From assembly GCF_003122365.1 (NCBI RefSeq), contig NZ_CP029254.1, positions 5,233,501 through 5,297,500 on the forward strand: 64,000 bases of DNA. Reading direction: 5' to 3'. Position 1 is the first letter of the stretch; each line of letters opens with the position of its first letter. The position numbers and the translations under genes are program-made. The stretch comes from Streptomyces spongiicola (GTDB lineage: Bacteria; Actinomycetota; Actinomycetes; Streptomycetales; Streptomycetaceae). Of the stretch, positions 1 to 7,629 are shown in pieces. Below the pieces are notes generated by a model. The model had not been told where the DNA came from. It saw only the letters and a list, made by a program, of their open reading frames with translations, and did not search any database.

Positions 1-1
1 G

Positions 2-382
2 TACGGCATCTCCGGCTCCGGGAAGTACCAGACCAGCATCACCGGGCGGGGGAAGGTCGCCCTGATGACCTCGGGGCAGCCGCTGATGATGCAGGTCACC
101 CCGGACAGGTACGTGAGCGCGGACGCCGACGCGATCGTCGCCTGGTCGTCCTCGCTGCGGGTGCAGATGCAGGCGCAGACCCACTCCGCCGGGGTCTGGC
201 GCCGCCGGGGCGACACGGGCGAGGGCTGGGAACTGAGCTTCCTCGGGCAGGGTTTCGCACTCGTCCAGCCCAGTGAGGTCCTGCCGCCGCAGCACGCGCA
301 GGTGGGTCAGGGTGTGAGGGCCCAGTTCGGTGCCGGCCAGCATGGATCCCGCGGCCAGAACCAGCACAACGTCTGGGGTTGA
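2..382 (+). CDS. AIM24 family protein, C-terminal part (5' end outside window)
   Basis: The window opens inside this gene; about 126 residues plus the TGA stop are visible. The phrases SGSGKYQTSITGRGKVAL and VTPDRYVSADADAIVAWSSS, followed by a Gly/Gln-rich tail ending QNQHNVWG, match what I remember of AIM24-family (TRAP-like beta fold) proteins of Streptomyces. The family is named after a yeast mitochondrial protein; its bacterial role is unknown. The reading frame is open from base 2 with no in-frame stop. The start and any upstream partner cannot be seen. Confidence 0.75.
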   Translation, partial: YGISGSGKYQTSITGRGKVALMTSGQPLMMQVTPDRYVSADADAIVAWSSSLRVQMQAQTHSAGVWRRRGDTGEGWELSFLGQGFALVQPSEVLPPQHAQVGQGVRAQFGAGQHGSRGQNQHNVWG

Positions 383-832
383 GCACACGGCGACCGGTCG
401 GGGGCGGTCCGTCGGTCGCGGACCGCCCCGATGCCGCCTCACGCGCCCCGGTGCCGCCTCTGATCTGACCCGCCCCGGTGCCATGCCGGAGCCACCCGGT
501 GCCGCCCTGCCCGCCCGGCTCTGCCCCCCCGGCCCTGATCGCCTGGCTCGGTCACCCGGCCCCGTCATCACCCGGCCGGCTCTGATCGGCCGCCCCGAAC
601 CGACCGGGACGGTCTGCCGATCTGCCGAACGGATCCCGGGCCGTCCGGGGCATGGAGCAGAGGGGGCGGCTCGGCGCACCCGGCGCCGCGCCGGTACCCG
701 GGGAATGCCTGGCCGGGACAGCCGCCGAAGCCGGGCCGGTGCGGGCGGAAGGCGGGCCGAGACCGCATCGGAGCCGGGCCGAAACCGCATCGCAGCGGGG
801 CCGGTGCCCGGCTCTGCCCGGCACCGGCCCGG
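383..832. other. Convergent intergenic gap with loose repeats
   Basis: This 450-bp gap lies between the AIM24 gene and the Nudix gene, which converge. It is GC-rich and holds imperfect copies of a gccccggtgccgcc-like phrase around 425-515. The open frames across it have no family resemblance and no ribosome binding site, so I call no gene. A hairpin ends the gap (separate entry). Confidence 0.6.
798..830 (-). terminator. Hairpin just after the Nudix gene
   Basis: An 11-bp perfect stem (798-808 with 820-830, arm GGGCCGGTGCC) with an 11-nt loop sits directly after the stop codon of the minus-strand Nudix gene. There is no U-run, as is usual for Streptomyces terminators. It may work in both directions. 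Confidence 0.55.
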
Positions 833-1357
833 CTAGAGCCTGGCGCGGGTCCGCTCCAGAAGACGGACCACCGACGCGTCCGCGACATCCGCCACCTCCG
901 CGTAGCCGAACCAGCGCAGGTCGAGTGACTCGTCGCTGATCGCCGGAGCCGAGTCCGGCGCCGCCAGCGCCGCGTACTGCACATCCAGGTGCCATTGGCA
1001 CGGTGCCGGGATCGCGTGCCGGTCCAGTGCCACGGGACCTCCGGGCAGCAGACCCAGCCCGGCGATGCCCGATTCCTCGGTCGCCTCGCGCAGCGCCGCG
1101 TCCGCGAGCCCGGCGTCCCCCGGCTCGCAGTGGCCGCCCATCTGCAGCCACATGCCGAGCTTCCTGTGCAGGGTCAGCAGCACCCGCTCCCGCGCCGGGT
1201 CCACGACCAGGGCGCTGGCCGTGATGTGCCCGGCCCGGCAGGCCTTCCACACGCCGTCGGGGCGGTCCGCGAGATGGTCCAGATAGGCCCGGCGCAGCTC
1301 CCGCTGTCCGCCGTCGTAGCCCTGGAGCACGCGGACCGCGTCGTCGTACAGACTCAC
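833..1357 (-). CDS. Nudix hydrolase
   Basis: A 174-aa protein with a Nudix box near residues 74-97 (GGHCEPGD ... REATEESG). The box has one extra residue between the first Gly/Asp segment and the REx(2)EE core, a spacing I recall from actinobacterial 'GGHCEPGD' Nudix proteins. Nudix enzymes hydrolyse nucleoside diphosphates linked to another group; the substrate cannot be told from sequence. The start is GTG, sharing a GTGA overlap with the stop of the upstream gene (1354-2781), so the two are translationally coupled. It ends just before a hairpin. Confidence 0.85.
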   Translation of the reverse strand: MSLYDDAVRVLQGYDGGQRELRRAYLDHLADRPDGVWKACRAGHITASALVVDPARERVLLTLHRKLGMWLQMGGHCEPGDAGLADAALREATEESGIAGLGLLPGGPVALDRHAIPAPCQWHLDVQYAALAAPDSAPAISDESLDLRWFGYAEVADVADASVVRLLERTRARL

Positions 1358-2781
1358 TTCTGGGTGTCGTCCCCGTCCCGGCCCTCGGCCGCGTCGCCGA
1401 GCATCTTGTCCAGCTCCGAGAAGTCGAGCTGCTCACGGTGGACGAACCCGTCCGGGTCGTCGAGATCGTCGGCCGTCGGCAGCATGTCGGGGTGCGCCCA
1501 CAGCCCGTCGCGCCCGTCGACACCGCGTGCGTCGGTGAGCGACGCCCACAGCCGGGACGCGTCCCGCAGCCGGCGTGGACGCAGCTGGAGACCGATGAGG
1601 GTGGCGAACGTCTGCTCCGCGGGACCGCCCGAGGCGCGGCGGCGGCGAAGCGTCTCGCGCAGGGCGTTCGCCGACGTCAGCCTGTTCCCGGCCGCGTCGT
1701 GCACCACGGCGTCCACCCACCCCTCGACCAGGGCCAGCGCGGTCTCCAGACGGGCCAGCGCGGCCTTCTGCGCGGGGGTCTCCTCCGGCTGGAACATGCC
1801 CTGCTGAAGCGCCTCCTGCACCTGCTCGGGGTGCGCGGGGTCGAACTGGCCCACCACGTCCTCGAGCTTGGACGTGTCGACCTTGATCCCGCGGGCGTAG
1901 CCCTCGACCGCGCCGAACAGATGCGAGCGCAGCCACGGAACGTGGGCGAAGAGGCGCTGGTGGGCCGCCTCGCGCAGCGCCAGATAGAGCCGGATCTCGT
2001 CCTTGGGGACGCCAAGGTCCTTGCCGAACGCCTCGATGTTCAGCGGGAGCAGCGCGGCCTTCCCGGCCGGGCCCAGGGGCAGGCCGACGTCCGTCGAACC
2101 GACGACCTCGCCCGCGAGCACGCCGACGGCCTGGCCGATCTGCTGGCCGAACATGGCGCCGCCCATCGAGCGCATCATGCCGATCAGCGGACCCGCCACG
2201 GCCTGCATCTCCTCGGGCAGTACATCGCCCATGGCGACACCCACGCGCTCGGCGACCGGGTCGACGAGCTGCCGCCACGCCGGAAGGGTCGACTCGACCC
2301 ACTCGGCGCGGCTCCACGCCACGGCGGTGCCGGCCCCGGACGGCAGGGACGTGGAGCCGTCGAGCCACAGGTCGGCGAGGCGCACGGCCTCCTCGACCGC
2401 GGCACGCTCGGCGGGGCCGACGCTGGAGTCCCTGGTGCCGTCCGGAGTGCCCTGGGAGACGGTCTGACGTGCGATCTGCTTCGCCATGTCCCAGTTCACC
2501 GGGCCGCCCTCGTAGCTCAGCATCTGGCCGAGCTGCTGGAAGGCCGCCCCGAGGTCGGTCGGGTTCAGCGAGCCGAAGATCGCGGCGAACGGGTTGTCCC
2601 CGCCGCCGGGCCCCTGCCCGCCCCCGGGGAAGCCGAATCCGAAGGGGTTGGCCGGGCCGCCCTGGCCTCCCTGGCCGCCCCCGGAGCCCTGCCCGCCTCC
2701 GGCAGGGTCCTTCTTCTTGCCCTCGTCGCCGCTCTCCGGCTCCTCCGGCGGAAGGCCGAATCCGAATGGGGTGTCACTCAC
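1354..2781 (-). CDS. Zincin_2 / DUF2342-type putative metalloprotease-like protein
   Basis: A 475-aa protein beginning at GTG, preceded by a GAGGAAA ribosome binding site. Residues about 25-65 are Gly/Gln/Pro-rich and probably disordered. The middle contains helices such as SMGGAMFGQQIGQAVG (205-220) and REAAHQRLFAHVPW (270-283). These phrases fit the actinobacterial family annotated as 'zinc-dependent metalloprotease' or TIGR03624-like hydrolase. The expected HExxH is replaced by REAAH at 270-274, so the protein may not be an active protease. It is the first gene of a two-gene operon with the Nudix hydrolase. The function is not established. Confidence 0.75.
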   Translation of the reverse strand: MSDTPFGFGLPPEEPESGDEGKKKDPAGGGQGSGGGQGGQGGPANPFGFGFPGGGQGPGGGDNPFAAIFGSLNPTDLGAAFQQLGQMLSYEGGPVNWDMAKQIARQTVSQGTPDGTRDSSVGPAERAAVEEAVRLADLWLDGSTSLPSGAGTAVAWSRAEWVESTLPAWRQLVDPVAERVGVAMGDVLPEEMQAVAGPLIGMMRSMGGAMFGQQIGQAVGVLAGEVVGSTDVGLPLGPAGKAALLPLNIEAFGKDLGVPKDEIRLYLALREAAHQRLFAHVPWLRSHLFGAVEGYARGIKVDTSKLEDVVGQFDPAHPEQVQEALQQGMFQPEETPAQKAALARLETALALVEGWVDAVVHDAAGNRLTSANALRETLRRRRASGGPAEQTFATLIGLQLRPRRLRDASRLWASLTDARGVDGRDGLWAHPDMLPTADDLDDPDGFVHREQLDFSELDKMLGDAAEGRDGDDTQK

Positions 2782-3002
2782 GGGTTTCCTCGGCTCGTAG
2801 GGCCACCGGCTTCCCGCCGGCGGCGAATGCCCGACAACACCACCAGCCTAAGCGTCGCCCGGCCGGCGGCGGAGGCGTCGACATGTGCGGCCGGACATGG
2901 GCTGGATGCTCCACCGGCTCACTGCCTGCGGCAGGATGGACGCCACCTCGTACGTACACGACGGTCCGCGCACGTACTGAAGACAACCGCTGGAGACGCC
3001 CG

Positions 3003-4115
3003 GTGAGTTCCCCAGACCCGCAGGTTCGCGCAACGCGAAACCCCTCGACCCCGGCCCCGGGGCGCGGCCCCGTGGTCGCGGTGACCGGCGCCGCCTCCGG
3101 CGTCGGCGACCTGCTGACCAGGCGCCTCGTAGCGTCGGACGACATCGGCCGGGTCGTCGCGGTCGACGAGCGCCGGGGCGACGTCCCCGAGGCGCACTGG
3201 CACGTCCTGGACGTCCGCGACCCGGCGATCGCCGAGAAGTTCCGCGGAGCCGACGTCGTCGTGCACCTGGCGCTCGACCTCGACCTCGAGACCGACTCCG
3301 CGGCACGTAGCGCGTACAACGTGCGCGGTACGCAGACCGTGCTCACCGCAGCCGCGGCCGCGGGTGTCCGCCGCGTCGTGCTGTGCACCTCGGCGATGGT
3401 GTACGGGGCCCTGGCCGACAACGACGTCCCGCTCTCGGAGGACGCGGAGCTGCGTGCCACGGCGGAGGCCACGGCCGTCGGCGATCTGCTGGAGATCGAG
3501 CGGCTGGGCCGCCGCGCTCCTCGCGCCCACCCCGGCCTGAACGTGACCGTCGCCAGGCCCGCCGTGCTGGTCGGCGGCACCGACACGGCGCTCACCCGCT
3601 ACTTCGAGTCGCCGAGACTGCTCGTCGTCGCGGGTTCCCGTCCCACCTGGCAGTTCTGCCATGTCGAGGACCTGGTGAGCGCGCTGGAGTACGCGGCCCT
3701 CGAGAAGGTCGACGGGGAGTTCGCGGTCGGCTGCGACGGCTGGCTGGAACAGGAGGAGGTCGAGGAGTTCAGCGGTATCCGGCGCATGGAGCTGCCCTCG
3801 GCGGTCGCCCTCGGCGCGGCGGCGCGACTGCACCGCATCGGCCTCACCCCCTCGCCGGCGGGCGACCTCGCGTACACCATGCATCCTTGGGTCGTCAGTG
3901 TCGGCAGGCTGCACGACGCCGGCTGGCGTCCCCGGTGGACCAATGAGGAGGTGCTGGGCGCCCTGCTCGAGGAGGTCCAGGGCCGGCACACGGTCGCAGG
4001 GCGCCGGCTGGGCCGCAAGGACGCCACCGCGGCGGCGGGCGCGGCGGGCGCGACCGTCGCTCTGCTGGGCACGGCGGCCCTCGTCCGCCGCGCCCGCAAG
4101 CGCCGCGGGCTCTGA
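3003..4115 (+). CDS. NAD-dependent epimerase/SDR-family protein with C-terminal membrane tail
   Basis: A 370-aa protein. I chose the GTG at 3003 because GGAG lies 8 bases upstream and the Rossmann fold starts soon after: VVAVTGAASGVGDLL at about residues 24-38, matching the extended-SDR TGxxGxxG pattern. Later SDR landmarks are CTSAMVYG and ARPAVLVGGTDT. The catalytic YxxxK is not obvious, so it may bind NAD(P) without classical dehydrogenase activity. The last 25 residues are an Ala/Leu-rich helix ending RRARKRRGL, which looks like a tail anchor. The gene is divergent from the zincin_2 gene. The substrate is unknown. Confidence 0.8.
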   Translation: MSSPDPQVRATRNPSTPAPGRGPVVAVTGAASGVGDLLTRRLVASDDIGRVVAVDERRGDVPEAHWHVLDVRDPAIAEKFRGADVVVHLALDLDLETDSAARSAYNVRGTQTVLTAAAAAGVRRVVLCTSAMVYGALADNDVPLSEDAELRATAEATAVGDLLEIERLGRRAPRAHPGLNVTVARPAVLVGGTDTALTRYFESPRLLVVAGSRPTWQFCHVEDLVSALEYAALEKVDGEFAVGCDGWLEQEEVEEFSGIRRMELPSAVALGAAARLHRIGLTPSPAGDLAYTMHPWVVSVGRLHDAGWRPRWTNEEVLGALLEEVQGRHTVAGRRLGRKDATAAAGAAGATVALLGTAALVRRARKRRGL

Positions 4116-4515
4116 GGCGGGCTCGCGCCGGGGCCCGGAAGCGGCCCCGCGGCGGCGGCGCTCGTGCTCCGGTGGCGGTTCTCCCGCCCGGGGTGCCGCC
4201 TGTGGGTCCGTGCCGGGATCTGAGCCGGGATCTGAGCGGGGATCTGTCCTGGGATCTGAGCCCGGACCTGTGCCCGGACCTGTGCCGGGACCTCTCCTGG
4301 GATCCCTGCGATCTGAGCCGGGACCTGTCCTGGGATCGGTTCCGGGGACTGCCCCGGTTCGCGTTCCCGGTGTGCCTGGGGAACCCCCTTCTCCTGACCG
4401 GGAGAAGGAACCGGAGTGCGGTCCCCGGCCTCTGTAGAAGACTCCAACCTCCTTCGCCGCCGCCCGGTCGAATGCGCTATTCCGGGATGTCGGCGGTGTG
4501 CGGCACGATGGCTCC
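4116..4515. repeat. Intergenic 12-bp degenerate tandem repeat
   Basis: Between the SDR gene and moaE, about 4203-4345 is built from roughly ten imperfect copies of a 12-bp unit of the form gggatctgagcc / cggacctgtgcc / gggacctgtcct. The rest of the gap shows nothing recognisable. No gene is called. Confidence 0.75.
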
Positions 4516-4971
<456 letters not shown>

Positions 4972-4974
<3 letters not shown>

Positions 4975-5100
4975 CGCCGTCGTTGTGGGGTGGTGGTCGG
5001 GTGGCGGGTGGGTGGGTCGGTGTGTAGCGCCGTCGTTGTGGGGTGGTGGTCGGGTGGCGGGTGGGTGGGTCGGTGTGTAGCGCCGTCGTTGTGGGGTGGC
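4972..5100. repeat. 53-bp tandem repeat starting at the moaE stop codon
   Basis: Units start at 4972, 5025 and 5078, each opening with tagcgccgtcgttgtggggt. The first two are nearly identical and the third is partial. The last codons of moaE (tgggtcggcgcgtag) resemble the end of the unit (tgggtcggtgtgtag), so the repeat seems to have grown from the gene's own 3' end. Confidence 0.9.
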
Positions 5101-5258
5101 GGGCGGGAGGGTCGGCGTGGAGCGGTGTCGTACGGCGACCGATGGCCCGATTTGCGTAACCGCCCCCCGGGCACCAGCGTTGAAGCGGCACTCGGTTAAT
5201 CTGCTGATCGGTCGGCTGCACAGGCAGTGGTTCCAGCTTCTGGGGTAGGGAGGTCGTG

Positions 5259-5429
5259 ATGGCGGCGCTAGCTTGGTTGCTGATCCCGCTTTTCGCCGTC
5301 GTCGGCGCGGCGATATGGGGGAGATGGGCATCGAGGAACCGGACCACCGGCGATATCGCGGAACTCGCCGGCTACGCGCGCTTCCGTGACGCGATGGAGA
5401 GGTCCCACTCCGGGACGGACGCGGTCTGA
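5259..5429 (+). CDS. Small membrane protein, 56 aa
   Basis: A short open frame: ATG, 56 codons, TGA, with a clear GGGAGG 7 bases upstream. The N-terminus is one hydrophobic helix (about residues 3-20, ALAWLLIPLFAVVGAAIWG), followed by a basic turn (RWASRNR) and a soluble tail (IAELAGYARFRDAMERS). This suggests a single-pass protein with an outside or membrane N-terminus and a cytoplasmic tail. Its strong ribosome binding site and place just upstream of the PDZ protease gene argue that it is real. The function is unknown. Confidence 0.8.
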   Translation: MAALAWLLIPLFAVVGAAIWGRWASRNRTTGDIAELAGYARFRDAMERSHSGTDAV

Positions 5430-5573
5430 CGCGGCGGGTCGCCGAGGCCCCTCACGGGGAGCGTTGCCGTCTCCCCCGGGCGTCTGATGTGCCCTTGTGC
5501 GGTGCTCTGCCCCGGGCCCCGTACGGACCGGCCCGACAGGTGCACTGACAGTCCGGTCCCGTACTGTCGTTCC

Positions 5574-6662
5574 ATGCCACGCCGCACAGCGACGATGCTC
5601 GCCTCCACCCTGGTCCTCATCGTGCTGCTCTGCGTGGGTGTGCTCATGACTCCGCCGTACTCGGAGATGACGCCCGGGCCCACGGTGAACACCCTCGGCG
5701 ACTCCGGTGGCGAGCCGGTCCTCCGGATCTCCGGCCGCAAGACCTATCCGACCTCCGGTCATCTCAACATGACGACGGTGCGGGTCACGGGCGCGGACTA
5801 CCGGATGAACCTGGCGGAGGTCGTGTACGGCTGGCTGGCGCACGACAACGTCGTGGTGCCGCATGAGACGCTCTATCCGGACGGCAAGACCGAGGAGCAG
5901 TCGAACCAGGAGAACGCGGAGGAGTTCAGCCAGTCCCAGGAAAGCGCCAAGGTCGCGGCCCTGCGCGAACTGGGGATCCCGGTGAGTTCCCGCGTCGTCG
6001 TCTCCTCGGTCCGCAAGGACAGCCCGGCGGAGGGCGCCCTGCACGCGGGCGATGTGATCAAGGCGGTCGACGGCACGCCGGTGAAGCGGCCGGACGACGT
6101 CTCCCGGGCCGTGGTCAAGCACCGGCCAGGCGACAGGGTGGCCTTCACGATCGTCCCGGCGAAGGAGGCCGCGGCGGCGGAGAAGGCCGGCAGGGAGCCC
6201 ACGGCGTCCCAGGACGTGCAGGTCGGCACGGTGCGGTCGGAGCAGGCCGACCGGACGATCGTGGGCATCACGGCCGGTACGGACCACACCTTCCCGTTCT
6301 CCGTCGACATCAAGCTGGCCGACGTGGGCGGCCCGAGCGCGGGGCTGATGTTCGCTCTCGGCATCGTCGACAAGCTGAGCCCGACCGACCTCACGGGGGG
6401 CGCGTTCGTCGCCGGTACGGGGACGATCGACGACCGGGGCGTGGTCGGCCCCATCGGCGGCATCGAGATGAAGCTGGTCGGCGCGCGGAACGCGGGGGCG
6501 AAGTACTTCCTGACGCCGAGCGCCAACTGCGCCGCAGCGGCCGCCGGTGTCCCCGACGGCCTCACGCTGGTCAGGGTGAAGACGATCGGCGACGCGACGA
6601 AGTCGCTGGAGAAGATCCGCACCGGGAAGACCGCCGGTCTGCCCGGCTGCTCCGAGGGCTGA
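5574..6662 (+). CDS. Membrane-anchored PDZ / Lon-type (S16) serine protease
   Basis: A 362-aa protein: one N-terminal transmembrane helix (about 8-25), a PDZ domain (about 140-200, with KDSPAEGALHAGDVIKAVDG), and a Lon-type protease domain. The catalytic serine is in GGPSAGLMFA (Ser255) and the lysine in GGIEMKLVGA (Lys300), the Ser-Lys dyad with Lon-like spacing. The domain order matches the YlbL-like S16 family, which acts on extracytoplasmic proteins and has no ATPase domain. ATG 5574 starts just before the signal anchor. It follows the small membrane protein by 144 bp. Confidence 0.88.
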   Translation: MPRRTATMLASTLVLIVLLCVGVLMTPPYSEMTPGPTVNTLGDSGGEPVLRISGRKTYPTSGHLNMTTVRVTGADYRMNLAEVVYGWLAHDNVVVPHETLYPDGKTEEQSNQENAEEFSQSQESAKVAALRELGIPVSSRVVVSSVRKDSPAEGALHAGDVIKAVDGTPVKRPDDVSRAVVKHRPGDRVAFTIVPAKEAAAAEKAGREPTASQDVQVGTVRSEQADRTIVGITAGTDHTFPFSVDIKLADVGGPSAGLMFALGIVDKLSPTDLTGGAFVAGTGTIDDRGVVGPIGGIEMKLVGARNAGAKYFLTPSANCAAAAAGVPDGLTLVRVKTIGDATKSLEKIRTGKTAGLPGCSEG

Positions 6663-6696
6663 GAGGTCCTTCCCGGGAAGCGCGGCACCCGCACCG

Positions 6697-6764
6697 GCCG
6701 GGCCCGACGGGGCGCCGGGCCCGACGGAGCGCCGGGCCCGACGGAGCGCCGGGCCCGACGGGCC
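6697..6764. repeat. 17-bp tandem repeat, four copies
   Basis: Four consecutive units of gccgggcccgacggagc (6697, 6714, 6731, 6748) fill the gap between the convergent PDZ protease and PPA1309-type genes. Each unit is partly self-complementary (gccgggcccg), so it may also fold as an end-of-transcript structure. Confidence 0.85.
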
Positions 6765-6888
6765 GACGGGGCGCCTGGCTCCCGCGTGGGGCGTGAGGGG
6801 GGAGTGCCGCCGGACCGTGAGGGTGCGTGCCGCGACCACGACACGCGCCCTCACGCCCGCTCCACGCCCTCGGCGCTGCTACACGCCG

Positions 6889-7464
6889 TTACGCCTCGAA
6901 GGTCGCCGAGAGGGCCTCGGCGAGTCCCGGCACCAGGTCGGCTCCGGTGAGCACCTCGGTCGCGGTGTCCTTGTCCCGGAGCCGCAGCGCCGACTCCCGG
7001 GCGCCGTCCCGCAGCACCGCCACGGTCATCCGGACCTCCTGGCGGTCCGGGTGCGCCGCCACCCACTCGGCGAGGCCCGCCTCGTCGAGGCCCTCGGGGA
7101 CGGAGGCCTCCGCGGACGGCGGCAGCATCAGCCGCTCCACGGTGAGCGCGCACCCCGCCACGGCGTCGGGCCAGGCGATCGTCGCGAGGAACTCGTCCAG
7201 CGGGGCGCCGGAGGGGATCTCGTCCTGCTCGACCGGGGTCAGCGGCGCGGCCGCGCCCGCTCCGTCGGGGTCGCCGGGTTCGTCGAGACCGAGCTGGGCG
7301 GCGAGAGCCGGCTCCTGGGCGCGCAGCTTCGCGGTGTCGACGAGGGCGAAGAGCCGGGCCGGCTGGTCCCAGCCGAGGCCGGAGGCGTACTCGTCGATTT
7401 CGAGCACCGCGCGGGTGAGCGGGCTCGCGGCCATCGGGGGGCCGCCGGGGGAAACGTTGGACAT
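6889..7464 (-). CDS. PPA1309 family protein
   Basis: A 191-aa acidic protein starting MSNVSPGG. Phrases such as TRAVLEIDEYASGLGWDQPARLFALVDT, FLATIAWPDAVAGCALTVERL and RTGxR-like DGARESALRLRDKD match the actinobacterial PPA1309 family, whose function is unknown. The frame is open upstream, but the residues before this ATG do not look like the family. It is divergent from the UPF0182 gene and convergent with the PDZ protease gene. Confidence 0.8.
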   Translation of the reverse strand: MSNVSPGGPPMAASPLTRAVLEIDEYASGLGWDQPARLFALVDTAKLRAQEPALAAQLGLDEPGDPDGAGAAAPLTPVEQDEIPSGAPLDEFLATIAWPDAVAGCALTVERLMLPPSAEASVPEGLDEAGLAEWVAAHPDRQEVRMTVAVLRDGARESALRLRDKDTATEVLTGADLVPGLAEALSATFEA

Positions 7465-7629
7465 GCTCAATATCCTGCCTCCTCCGGCCCCGGAGTCGGG
7501 AACTAGGTAAAGCTTCAGTAAGTTGCATGAGTGGGCCCTACGATCGCGTGGGCCCGCAGCAGAGGTGCCGGACGCATGGGACGGCACCCGAAACAACGCT
7601 TACACAACCGCGAACTCGAGGGGCGCACG

